This document shows positions 44,062 through 51,808 of a stretch of DNA of 64,000 nucleotides, piece by piece. The stretch spans positions 22,978 through 86,977 of the forward strand of contig JAGVTU010000004.1 of the NCBI GenBank assembly GCA_019136655.1, read 5' to 3'. The DNA comes from Bacteroidota bacterium. Lineage in GTDB: Bacteria > Bacteroidota > Bacteroidia > AKYH767-A > OLB10. The position numbers and the translations under genes were made by a program. Within the stretch, counting starts at the first letter, position 1. Every line of letters begins with the position of its first letter. The notes below the pieces were generated by a model. It saw nothing but the letters and a program-made list of their open reading frames with translations, was not told where the DNA came from and made no database searches.

Positions 44062-45417
44062 ATGAAAACCACCGCCATTACGCGTATTTTCATTGTGGAG
44101 GACGATGACTGGTACCGCGAGTTTTTGCAATATATCCTCTCACTGAATCCCGACCACGAGGTGTCAGCTTTTGCTTCGGGCAGAGAGATGCTTGAAAACC
44201 TGCACCGCCAGCCCCATATCATCACTGTTGATTATCACCTTCCCGACATCAACGGCAGCGAGTTGCTTACCAGAATCAAGGAGCAGCAACCCGATTCGGA
44301 TTGTATTGTCATTTCAGAGCAACACAGCATTGATACCGTTGTGGAACTGCTCAAAAACGGTGCTTATGATTATTTTGTAAAATCAAAAGATATAAGAGAC
44401 AAGTTGCTGAATACAATTGAAAAAATTAAAGAGCAGCAACAACTCAAAACAAAAATTTGGGAACTGGAGCGTGAGGTGGAACAGAAATATGATTTTCAGA
44501 AGCGCCTCATTGGTGCACATCCTTCATTTCAGAAAATATTTCCATTGCTTCAAAAAGCTATTTCGTCCAACATTACGGTGATGATAAGTGGCGAAACCGG
44601 AACCGGAAAAGAAGAAATTGCCAAAGCCATTCACTATCATTCAAAGCAGAAGAAAGGAGCCTTTGTGGCGGTGAATATGTCGGCCATACCCAAAGACTTA
44701 GCCGAAAGCGAATTGTTTGGCCATGAGAAAGGAGCCTTCACCGGTGCTTTACAATCACGCACAGGAAAGTTTGAAGAAGCCAATGACGGCACATTGTTTT
44801 TGGACGAAATTGCCGATATGGACATTGCCCTGCAGGCAAAGCTGCTTCGTGTGTTGCAGGAGCGTGAAGTGGTGAGGGTGGGCTCCAACAAACCCATCAA
44901 AATAAATTGCAGAATTATTGCTGCCACTCACCGCAACCTTACTGCCGAAGTAAAACAAAATCGTTTTCGCGAAGACCTTTTCTTCCGTTTATATGGTTTA
45001 CAAATACATCTGCCGCCATTGCGCGAGAGAGGTACTGACTGCATTCTGTTGTCGCAGTATTTTATACGTCAGTTTTGTAAAGAGAATCAGTTGCCCACAA
45101 AAAAACTTTCGTCAGAAGCACAGAGCAAACTGATGGCTTATGCTTTTCCGGGAAATGTTCGCGAACTAAAATCGGTAATTGAACTGGCAGTTGTGATGGC
45201 AGATACAGAAACTATTCAGGCTGATAATCTCATTTTTTCTGAAAGTAATTTTGAGACGGAACTCCTTTCGCAGGAACTCACACTCGAATTGTATGAGAAA
45301 AAAATTATTCTGCACGTGCTGGGCTTGTGCAACGGCAATGTGCAGCAGGCTGCCGACAGACTGAACATTGGCAAAAGCACCATCTACCGTTTGCTGAACA
45401 GGGAAAAAGAAGGCTAA
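44062..45417 (+). CDS. Sigma-54-dependent response regulator (NtrC family)
   Basis: 451 residues from ATG 44062. The receiver domain (about 1-120) has IVEDDDWYREF and acceptor Asp in IITVDYHLPD. The AAA+ domain has Walker A SGETGTGKEEIA, the sigma-54 contact loop GAFTGA in FGHEKGAFTGALQ, Walker B GTLFLDEIADMD, and sensor region RIIAATHRNL. A Fis-type helix-turn-helix ends it (GNVQQAADRLNIGKSTIYRLL). It should open complexes at sigma-54 promoters after phosphorylation. No kinase is adjacent; rpoN lies about 9 kb away in the same window. Its targets are unknown. Confidence 0.95.
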   Translation: MKTTAITRIFIVEDDDWYREFLQYILSLNPDHEVSAFASGREMLENLHRQPHIITVDYHLPDINGSELLTRIKEQQPDSDCIVISEQHSIDTVVELLKNGAYDYFVKSKDIRDKLLNTIEKIKEQQQLKTKIWELEREVEQKYDFQKRLIGAHPSFQKIFPLLQKAISSNITVMISGETGTGKEEIAKAIHYHSKQKKGAFVAVNMSAIPKDLAESELFGHEKGAFTGALQSRTGKFEEANDGTLFLDEIADMDIALQAKLLRVLQEREVVRVGSNKPIKINCRIIAATHRNLTAEVKQNRFREDLFFRLYGLQIHLPPLRERGTDCILLSQYFIRQFCKENQLPTKKLSSEAQSKLMAYAFPGNVRELKSVIELAVVMADTETIQADNLIFSESNFETELLSQELTLELYEKKIILHVLGLCNGNVQQAADRLNIGKSTIYRLLNREKEG

Positions 45418-45507
45418 GCAGTAAGTTCATTTTATTGTTTTGTAAACCATTAGGTCAATTTCGAAGAAAAACCTTTCTTGCCTTCTGTCTTCCTTCTTCA
45501 GGAAACT

Positions 45508-45515
45508 TATCTTTG
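45508..45515 (+). promoter_or_regulatory. -7 element for recJ
   Basis: TATCTTTG, 17 bp before the ATG at 45532; matches TAnnTTTG. -33 TTG not found at the expected distance. Confidence 0.4.
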
Positions 45516-45531
45516 TACACCTCTTTGCAGA

Positions 45532-47262
45532 ATGAAAGAAACAGAGATAATAAAACGCTGGGATATTGCTCCTCCTGCCGGTGCCGATGCACTTAAGGCA
45601 TTTGGGAAGGAGTTAAATATCAACCCCGTGCTTTTGAATCTGCTCATTCAGCGTGGTATTACAACTTACGCCCAGGCCGAAACTTTTTTTAATCCTTCCT
45701 TGTCATCACTTCACGATCCTTTTCTGATGAAGGATATGCATAAAGCTGTGGAGCGCATTGTTCAGGCAATTGAAAAAAAGGAGCGTGTGCTTATTTATGG
45801 CGATTATGATGTGGATGGCACTACCTCTGTGGCTATGGTGTACACTTATTTCAAATCGAGGTTTGCCTATTGCGATTTTTACGTGCCCGACCGCTATACC
45901 GAAGGCTATGGCATTTCCACACAGAGCATAGAATGGGCAAAAGAGCAAAACATCAATCTGGTGATTGCACTCGATTGCGGAATAAAAGCAACTGACAAAA
46001 TCAGTTATGCAAATTCGCTCGGTATTGATTTTATTGTTTGCGATCATCACCGCCCGGGAAGTGAAATTCCTGAAGCAGTTGCTGTGCTCGACCCCAAACA
46101 ACCGGATTGCAATTATCCATGCAAAGATTTATCGGGGTGTGGTGTAGGTTTTAAACTGCTGCAGGCATTTGCCAAAAGCCAGTCGCAACCTGAACAGGAA
46201 GTGCTCGACCTGATTGATTTGGTAGCTATAAGCATTGCTGCAGATATTGTACCCATTGTTGGCGAGAACCGTGTACTTGCCTACTACGGACTGAAACAAC
46301 TCAACGAAAAACCCCGCACCGGCATACAGGCCATTCTCGAGCTAAATGCCATCAGACGCGAACTCAATATTTCTGATGTGGTTTTTGTAATCGCTCCTCG
46401 TATCAACGCTGCGGGAAGAATGGATCATGGAAAATCTGCTGTGCAACTCCTCATCAGCAATACGGTGAATGATGCCAACAGCAAAAGCATTACCATCAAT
46501 CAGCACAACTCCAACAGGCGCGATGCCGACAAACAAATTACCGAAGATGCTCTGAAGTTAATAGGGAGAGATGAGAAATTTGAGTCGAAACGAACAACAG
46601 TAGTTTATCAGGCTTCTTGGAACAAAGGTGTCATAGGTATTGTGGCATCACGATTGTCAGAAAAATTTTATCGCCCTACCGTTGTACTTACAGAAAGCAA
46701 TGGACACATAGCAGGGTCGGCACGTTCAGTAAAAGATTTTGATGTATATAATGCCATTGAAGCATGCAGCGAATATCTGGAGCAGTTTGGAGGACACATG
46801 TATGCAGCAGGACTCACACTGAAACATGAGAATCTCGAGAACTTCAGGAGAAAGTTTGAAGAAGTAGTAAGCACTACCATCGAAGAGCGTATGCTCACTC
46901 CTGTAATTGAAATAGACAGCGAACTGTTGCTGAAAGACATTACCGGTAATTTTTATGGTATTGTGAAAAGGTTTGCACCCTTTGGGCCGGGCAATATGGC
47001 ACCGGTTTTTGTTTCGCGAAATTGTATGGCCGACCTTGACAGTCTTCGCACAGTAGGACAGGATAATAAACACCTGAAATTATCAGTCATTCAACCCGGA
47101 ATGACCAAAGCAATAAGTGCTATTGCCTTTCAGTTGGGCTCACATCTCGAAAGAATTAATGCCGGAAACACTTTCGATATTTGTTATCACATTGAAGAAA
47201 ATCATTTCAACGGAAATGTTGAACTGCAACTGAATATTAAAGATATAAAATTTGCTGACTAA
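45532..47262 (+). CDS. recJ: Single-stranded-DNA exonuclease RecJ
   Basis: 576 residues from the ATG at 45532; an upstream in-frame TTG is rejected because a promoter -7 box lies between the two. The DHH phosphoesterase motifs are GDYDVDGTTS, ALDCGIK and CDHHRPG, followed by the DHHA1 region with GRMDHGKSAVQLL, IVASRLSEKFYRPTVVLT, GSARSVKDFDV and GGHMYAAGLTL. RecJ degrades single-stranded DNA 5' to 3' in recombination and mismatch repair. It ends 11 bp from the convergent DUF1905-like gene. Family length is normal. Confidence 0.96.
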   Translation: MKETEIIKRWDIAPPAGADALKAFGKELNINPVLLNLLIQRGITTYAQAETFFNPSLSSLHDPFLMKDMHKAVERIVQAIEKKERVLIYGDYDVDGTTSVAMVYTYFKSRFAYCDFYVPDRYTEGYGISTQSIEWAKEQNINLVIALDCGIKATDKISYANSLGIDFIVCDHHRPGSEIPEAVAVLDPKQPDCNYPCKDLSGCGVGFKLLQAFAKSQSQPEQEVLDLIDLVAISIAADIVPIVGENRVLAYYGLKQLNEKPRTGIQAILELNAIRRELNISDVVFVIAPRINAAGRMDHGKSAVQLLISNTVNDANSKSITINQHNSNRRDADKQITEDALKLIGRDEKFESKRTTVVYQASWNKGVIGIVASRLSEKFYRPTVVLTESNGHIAGSARSVKDFDVYNAIEACSEYLEQFGGHMYAAGLTLKHENLENFRRKFEEVVSTTIEERMLTPVIEIDSELLLKDITGNFYGIVKRFAPFGPGNMAPVFVSRNCMADLDSLRTVGQDNKHLKLSVIQPGMTKAISAIAFQLGSHLERINAGNTFDICYHIEENHFNGNVELQLNIKDIKFAD

Positions 47263-47273
47263 ACTTTTGTTAC

Positions 47274-47567
47274 TTATTTTTTAGCAACAACTTTCATTGA
47301 CGGCTGAACCTCCAGTGTTAACTCTACTGCATCGCCAATGGTTTTACCAATTGCCTGCCTCCATTCCTTTTTGATATTCAGCCAGTGCGAACCGTCATGC
47401 TTAGGCTGAAGTGTACCTTCAATGGCAAGGTCGTCAATAAACCCTTTTACCTCCAATGAATCCTTGGTTTTTAGGTCTTGCTGTGAGTTGCGCAAAACCA
47501 CATAGGTTGATACACCTTTTATATCTCTGCGGTGTAAATGTGCTTTATGTTTCAATAACTTTCTCAT
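47274..47567 (-). CDS. DUF1905-like small beta-barrel protein
   Basis: 97 residues: a basic N terminus (MRKLLKHKAHLHRRDIKGVSTYVVL), then LEVKGFIDDLAIEGTLQPKHDGSHWLNIKKEWRQAIGKTIGDAVELTLEV, which carries the DUF1905 pattern (V-x-G-x-I, GSL-like strand, LR-K-x-x-GK-x-x-GD-x-V). Function unknown. Unusually for this window the start is preceded by a strong Shine-Dalgarno sequence (AAAGGAGG, 8 nt from the ATG). Confidence 0.7.
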   Translation of the reverse strand: MRKLLKHKAHLHRRDIKGVSTYVVLRNSQQDLKTKDSLEVKGFIDDLAIEGTLQPKHDGSHWLNIKKEWRQAIGKTIGDAVELTLEVQPSMKVVAKK

Positions 47568-47575
47568 CTTTCGTC

Positions 47576-47583
47576 CCTCCTTT
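47576..47583 (-). promoter_or_regulatory. Strong Shine-Dalgarno sequence
   Basis: Minus strand AAAGGAGG, 8 nt before the ATG of the DUF1905-like gene. Most genes here have no such motif, as is usual in Bacteroidota. Confidence 0.7.
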
Positions 47584-47704
47584 ATTCAGGTTATAAAGAT
47601 AAGATAAAATCGTTCACTTTAATGTGATGAAATGGTAAAGTTTATAATGATTTTAGTCACTTTTTTAGAGTGATTAATACACAATGCAATTTATGTATTG
47701 TCTG

Positions 47705-49069
47705 TTACAACTTCAGAAATTTAAGATTGATGATCTCTGATGTTGAAATTACGGTTAGCTGATAAACTCCACTGCTTAGTCCGTTAAGTTGCAGCTGATA
47801 GCGTGAGTTGTCAGTTTGTATTTTTCTGATAGTTTTTCCGGTAATGTCAGAAAGAACAATGTCAACATTTCCTGCTGGATGGTTGCTGATAAGCGTAAGC
47901 ACATCAGCAGCCGGATTAGGGTAAATCTGCCAGTTGGCAGCTGACAGTGAGTTCACACTGCTGATGATAACACTGTGGCAGGAAGAAGTATCGGTGCAGC
48001 CATTGGCACCAATAACAACTGCGTAAGTGCCGTTAGCGGTGGGAGTAAAACTCTGATTGATGGCACCTGCCACAGGAGTATTGTTCAGGCAGTCAATCCA
48101 CTGATAGGTTGCTCCGCTTTGACTGGCAGTCAGAGTATTTTGGTTTTGTGTAACAGAAGTATCGTTCTGTGTAAGTATAATTTTAACGGTTGAATCGCAG
48201 TTTACTGAAGAAGTATAAGTGAATGTATAGGTGCCCGGCTGACTTAAAAACTGTCCGTTGTAAGTATAAGATTGTCCTATACATAATGTTGCAGTAATCA
48301 CTGTGCTGTTGTCAATTCCGTCAACAAAGTTGGAGGTAGTGCCTGTCAGATTAAATCCGGAGAGAACCCCATTGACATTAAGTTTTTTATCTGGAATCAC
48401 TCCAATGCCTGTATTATTTCCTCCTGCTACACCGGTATTCATATCGAAGTACATCTGCAATCCGTTTGAGTTGAGGTCAATTTTGTTTTTATACAAACAC
48501 ATCACTTCTTCTGACGTGAGACCTCTGTTCCATAACCCAACTTCGTCCACTTTGCCGTCAAGATAATAGTTGGTTCCCTGATAAAGAAGGTTGCCAATAA
48601 GAAACGATTGTGATGAAGTGTTGATGGAACCTGATGCAGGAACAGAGTCGGTAATTACTCCGTTGCGATGTACACGCAGGTAGGAGCCATCATACGTCAT
48701 GGCATAATGTTGCCAGGTATTTAACTGCATTCCATTAGAAATAATGTTATACTGCACACCTGAACTGTTGGTAAACCGTGCTTCAATAGATGAAGAGGTG
48801 TATTGCAGCAGATAGAAATCAGCAAACAAATTATCTCTGAAACCTATAATTCCATCAAAATCAGGAAATGAAGGAGCAGGATTTCTCGGATACACCCAGC
48901 AGGCTATGCTCATCTGAGGTGAGCCTGCTATTAAGGATGAAGCATTAAATGCTTCCACCTGATCATCAATGCCGTCAAAATCAAGAGCATTTTCAGTTTG
49001 TGCCTGTGCGATTACAGACAACAGTATGGTAACAATAGTTGCCATTGATAAACGTATAAACTGTTTCAT
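47705..49069 (-). CDS. Secreted LamG-domain protein with T9SS sorting domain
   Basis: 454 residues with signal peptide MKQFIRLSMATIVTILLSVIAQAQ. Residues 26-205 form a LamG/concanavalin-like jelly roll (ALDFDGIDDQVEAFNASS, QMSIACWVYPRN, NTWQHYAMTYDGSYLRVHRNG, YLDGKVDEVGLWNRGLTSEEV). A region with Cys-rich Bacteroidota linker features follows (TLCIGQSYTYNGQFL, LTASQSGATYQWIDCLNNTPVAGA, GCTDTSSCHSV). The last 75 residues (WQIYPNPAADVLTLISN to LKFLKL) are a type A sorting domain. It is therefore a type IX cargo, probably a surface adhesin or polysaccharide-binding protein. Confidence 0.9.
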   Translation of the reverse strand: MKQFIRLSMATIVTILLSVIAQAQTENALDFDGIDDQVEAFNASSLIAGSPQMSIACWVYPRNPAPSFPDFDGIIGFRDNLFADFYLLQYTSSSIEARFTNSSGVQYNIISNGMQLNTWQHYAMTYDGSYLRVHRNGVITDSVPASGSINTSSQSFLIGNLLYQGTNYYLDGKVDEVGLWNRGLTSEEVMCLYKNKIDLNSNGLQMYFDMNTGVAGGNNTGIGVIPDKKLNVNGVLSGFNLTGTTSNFVDGIDNSTVITATLCIGQSYTYNGQFLSQPGTYTFTYTSSVNCDSTVKIILTQNDTSVTQNQNTLTASQSGATYQWIDCLNNTPVAGAINQSFTPTANGTYAVVIGANGCTDTSSCHSVIISSVNSLSAANWQIYPNPAADVLTLISNHPAGNVDIVLSDITGKTIRKIQTDNSRYQLQLNGLSSGVYQLTVISTSEIINLKFLKL

Positions 49070-49240
49070 GATTTTAAATTTAGAACGTAAAGGTAATCAT
49101 TCTGAAAGGACGTGATGAAATTCCTCTATAATAACTCTGAATTCAGTTTATCATTTGATGAATATTAAAGTAACTTGTTGTAGGAGTGTTCGTACTATGA
49201 TTTGTTTTTACTAATATTGTGTAATTATTACTAAAGAATT

Positions 49241-50101
49241 ATGGGAAAAATAGAAAGAAGAAGTAAACTTACTTTCAGGGAATTTATGAATGAATACATC
49301 ATTCCCAACAAACCGGTAATACTAACCGATCAGTCAAAAGACTGGAAAGCTTATAATGTGTTCACTCCTGAGTTCTTTAAAAAGAACTTTCCTGAAAAGA
49401 CAGCAACCATTAAAGGCAAAGAATATAAACTGGGAGAGTATGTGGATATGATGCTGGCTTCCACACCTGAAAATCCTGCGCCTTATCCTTTTAAAGTTGA
49501 TTTAGACAGAAAATTCACTGAGATACTTGAATATGTGCAGCCTGATTTTGAGGTGATGCGCAAGAACAGACTGAAAAGCCCCATGTTCCGTAATGGACTG
49601 ATTCCACAGGCATCAACACTTGAAATATTTTTTGGTGGTGCTGCCGGATGGTTTCCTTATCTGCACTATGATTTATACGGACTGTATGCTATTGTTACTC
49701 AGGTTTACGGACATAAAGAGTTTATCCTCTACAAACCTGAAGAAGGAAAATATATGTATCCGGATCCTGAACATCCCTGGAAATCTACTATTGAAGAATA
49801 TTACAAACCCAATTACGAAAAGTATCCTTTGTTTAAGCATGCCAACCCGATGAGTGATGTAGTAGCACCCGGTGAAACAGTGTTTGTGCCCAAAGGCTGG
49901 TGGCATACAGCACGTTCCATGGAACCTACCATTTCAATTGCAAAAGATTTGCTGGTACATCAAAACTGGGACTTGTTCAGTAAAGACGTAGTGTTTTACA
50001 AGAGAAAACAAAGTCCTGTTAAAGCTAATATTATGGTTGGCTATCTCAAAGCACTTGATGTGGGCATGGGAATACATGAGAAGTTTATCAGTAAATATTA
50101 A
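49241..50101 (+). CDS. JmjC/cupin-8 Fe(II)/2-oxoglutarate oxygenase-like protein
   Basis: 286 residues. It has the JmjC-type pattern KPVILTDQSKDWKAYN at the N terminus, the metal ligands His-x-Asp in FPYLHYDLYG (about 146-148), a co-substrate Lys region GHKEFILYKPEE, and the distal His in FVPKGWWHTARSMEPTISI. Relatives hydroxylate ribosomal proteins or other targets (ROXY-type), but the substrate here is unknown. No signal peptide. The gene stands alone, followed by a 430-bp gap. Confidence 0.87.
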   Translation: MGKIERRSKLTFREFMNEYIIPNKPVILTDQSKDWKAYNVFTPEFFKKNFPEKTATIKGKEYKLGEYVDMMLASTPENPAPYPFKVDLDRKFTEILEYVQPDFEVMRKNRLKSPMFRNGLIPQASTLEIFFGGAAGWFPYLHYDLYGLYAIVTQVYGHKEFILYKPEEGKYMYPDPEHPWKSTIEEYYKPNYEKYPLFKHANPMSDVVAPGETVFVPKGWWHTARSMEPTISIAKDLLVHQNWDLFSKDVVFYKRKQSPVKANIMVGYLKALDVGMGIHEKFISKY

Positions 50102-50368
50102 ACCGAATTATCAACGGCAATAATCATTTTATTTTAGCTGAGAAGCGTTGCAGGTTGAGCAATTGATGGTTAATAAGTGATAAATGATGCAGATTTAAGA
50201 GCGATAGTGTGATATTTTAGAACAGTTTGCAAAACGGAATTTTCTAAAAATCAAAAAATATAAAATAATTAAATTTAAATCAGTTAAAACAATATTGATT
50301 TTGTGTTGTTGTAATGATTAGTTCTTTAGTGAGAGAAAAAATAAAATAAAAAAATTATTCAATCTTCA

Positions 50369-50398
50369 TTGTTTATTAAGAAATATGTTGTAATTTAG
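50369..50398 (+). promoter_or_regulatory. Promoter of the candidate small RNA
   Basis: TTG (50369-50371), 19 bp, then TAATTTAG (50391-50398), one base off TAnnTTTG. Transcription should begin near 50405. Confidence 0.6.
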
Positions 50399-50404
50399 CA
50401 TCGC

Positions 50405-50496
50405 AAAATTGAAGTAACACAAACAAAGATATTTTTTTCATAGGGTTAGTTTTAGGTTACGAATAGGGGGCTCAACGGAGCTCCCTTTCGTTTTTT
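50405..50496 (+). ncRNA. Candidate short non-coding RNA
   Basis: From the predicted start near 50405 to the end of a T tract the transcript would be about 90 nt. It contains no start codon followed by an open frame of useful length, is A-rich at the 5' end, and ends in an 8-bp hairpin. It could be a free small RNA or an attenuated leader of the gene at 50535. No known family was recognised. Confidence 0.45.
50466..50496 (+). terminator. Strong rho-independent terminator
   Basis: GGGGGCTC (50466-50473), loop AACG, GAGCTCCC (50478-50485) with one G-T pair, then TTTCGTTTTTT. It lies 39 bp before the next start codon and 365 bp after the last stop, so it belongs to neither gene in a simple way. 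Confidence 0.85.
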
Positions 50497-50534
50497 AGTC
50501 ACTTCGTATTTGTCTAATAAATTATTTTTGTACT

Positions 50535-50981
50535 ATGAAAAAACGAATATTATTTCTTTCACTTAGTTTGATGTTGATTGCAACAATTCGATTGCAGGCA
50601 CAACAGGCACCCACAACATCAGCGGAATATCTTTATGGATCGGTAGGATATAAATTACAGCTGAATAATAAACTTCCCATGAAAGAAGGTTATACCCTTC
50701 GTGATTTTGCTCCTGTGGTGGAAGATACACGCCAGGTAGAGTTCAAAGGATTGTATCGCAACGGAGAAAAAAATCCCTGCGCAGTAATTATGATTTACAC
50801 AAGGCTTCGCATGGCACCTCAGTATTATTGTATTCCATCAGCCGATGCTGATGCCGAATTGTGGAAGAAGTTTAACGCAAGCTTGCTTGACGACTCTGAA
50901 AATCAGCAACCGCAACTGCAGTTTTTTGCTTACTGTATTGCACATCTTTCTGCTCAACTTGCAATGAACAATGGAAAATAA
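50535..50981 (+). CDS. Small secreted protein of unknown function
   Basis: 148 residues. A signal peptide (MKKRILFLSLSLMLIATIRLQAQ) is followed by a compact domain with VGYKLQLNNKLPMKEGYTLRDFAPVVEDTRQVEFKGLYRNGEKNPCAVIMIYTRLRMAPQYYCIPSADADAELWKKF. Three Cys are present (in NPCAV, YYCIP and AYCIA). I do not recognise the family. No sorting domain, so probably periplasmic. Its last 11 bp overlap the start of kdsB, implying translational coupling, but a functional link to Kdo is unproven. Confidence 0.75.
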   Translation: MKKRILFLSLSLMLIATIRLQAQQAPTTSAEYLYGSVGYKLQLNNKLPMKEGYTLRDFAPVVEDTRQVEFKGLYRNGEKNPCAVIMIYTRLRMAPQYYCIPSADADAELWKKFNASLLDDSENQQPQLQFFAYCIAHLSAQLAMNNGK

Positions 50982-51729
50982 ATTGACAGCAATAGCTGTT
51001 ATCCCCGCACGATACAACAGCACACGTTTTCCGGGAAAGCCATTGGCCGATATAGGCGGACAAAGTATGTTGCAGCGCGTATATCATCAAACTCAAAAAG
51101 CAAAAAATATTAAGCGCATAATTGTTGCTACTGATGACAACAGGATTCTGGAACATGCAACATCTTTTGGTGCAGAAGTAATGATGACATCTGATCGTCA
51201 TCCTTCCGGCACTGACCGCATTGCCGAAGTATTATCCAAACTTAATGAGAAGTATGATATTGTAGTAAATGTGCAGGGCGATGAACCGTTTATCAATCCC
51301 TCGCAGATTGATGCACTGGTTGATTTGTTCAGCGATGTGAATGTTGACATTGCTACAATGGTGAAACCACTCAGTGGAATTAAGGAATATGAAAACCCGA
51401 ATGTGGTGAAAGCAGTGATGGCCGACAATGGCAAAGTTCTTTATTTCAGCCGAAGCAATATTCCGTATTTCAGAAGTGGATATAATGATCAAACATTTTC
51501 GGCAGGTGCAGGATACAAACACCTTGGCATGTATGCATACCGCAGCAGCGTTCTCAGTAAAATTGCCGCACTTGCACCATCGTCATTGGAACAGGCAGAA
51601 CAACTGGAGCAACTGCGCTGGCTTCAGAATGGATTTGGTATAAGCGCTTGCATCACCCATGAAGAAACCATTGCGATTGACACTCCGGATGATTTACAGC
51701 GAGCAGTAATGTTTTTGAAACAGAGATAG
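50971..51729 (+). CDS. kdsB: CMP-Kdo synthetase
   Basis: 252 residues. 3-deoxy-manno-octulosonate cytidylyltransferase activates Kdo as CMP-Kdo for lipopolysaccharide core synthesis. Motifs: IPARYNSTRFPGKPLADIGGQSMLQRVYHQ (nucleotide site), ATDDNRI, MTSDRHPSGTDRIAEV, VNVQGDEPFINPSQID, GMYAYRSSVL and IDTPDDLQ. The gene confirms a Gram-negative outer membrane with Kdo-containing LPS. It begins inside the preceding gene. Confidence 0.97.
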   Translation: MENKLTAIAVIPARYNSTRFPGKPLADIGGQSMLQRVYHQTQKAKNIKRIIVATDDNRILEHATSFGAEVMMTSDRHPSGTDRIAEVLSKLNEKYDIVVNVQGDEPFINPSQIDALVDLFSDVNVDIATMVKPLSGIKEYENPNVVKAVMADNGKVLYFSRSNIPYFRSGYNDQTFSAGAGYKHLGMYAYRSSVLSKIAALAPSSLEQAEQLEQLRWLQNGFGISACITHEETIAIDTPDDLQRAVMFLKQR

Positions 51730-51808
51730 AACATTCATTTGCACAAACTGAATGTTATTATCGTCAAAGTTTTATTTTTACACCTCTTAATCTTTAATAC
51801 TTATTGTT

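Larger units (their letters stand above)
50102..50534 (+). other. Intergenic region with a candidate small RNA
   Basis: 433 bp. The first 260 bp are very AT-rich with no gene seen. A promoter (50369-50398) and a strong terminator (50466-50496) then define a likely short transcript. A second -7 box (TATTTTTG, 50523-50530) is just before the start at 50535. Confidence 0.55.
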
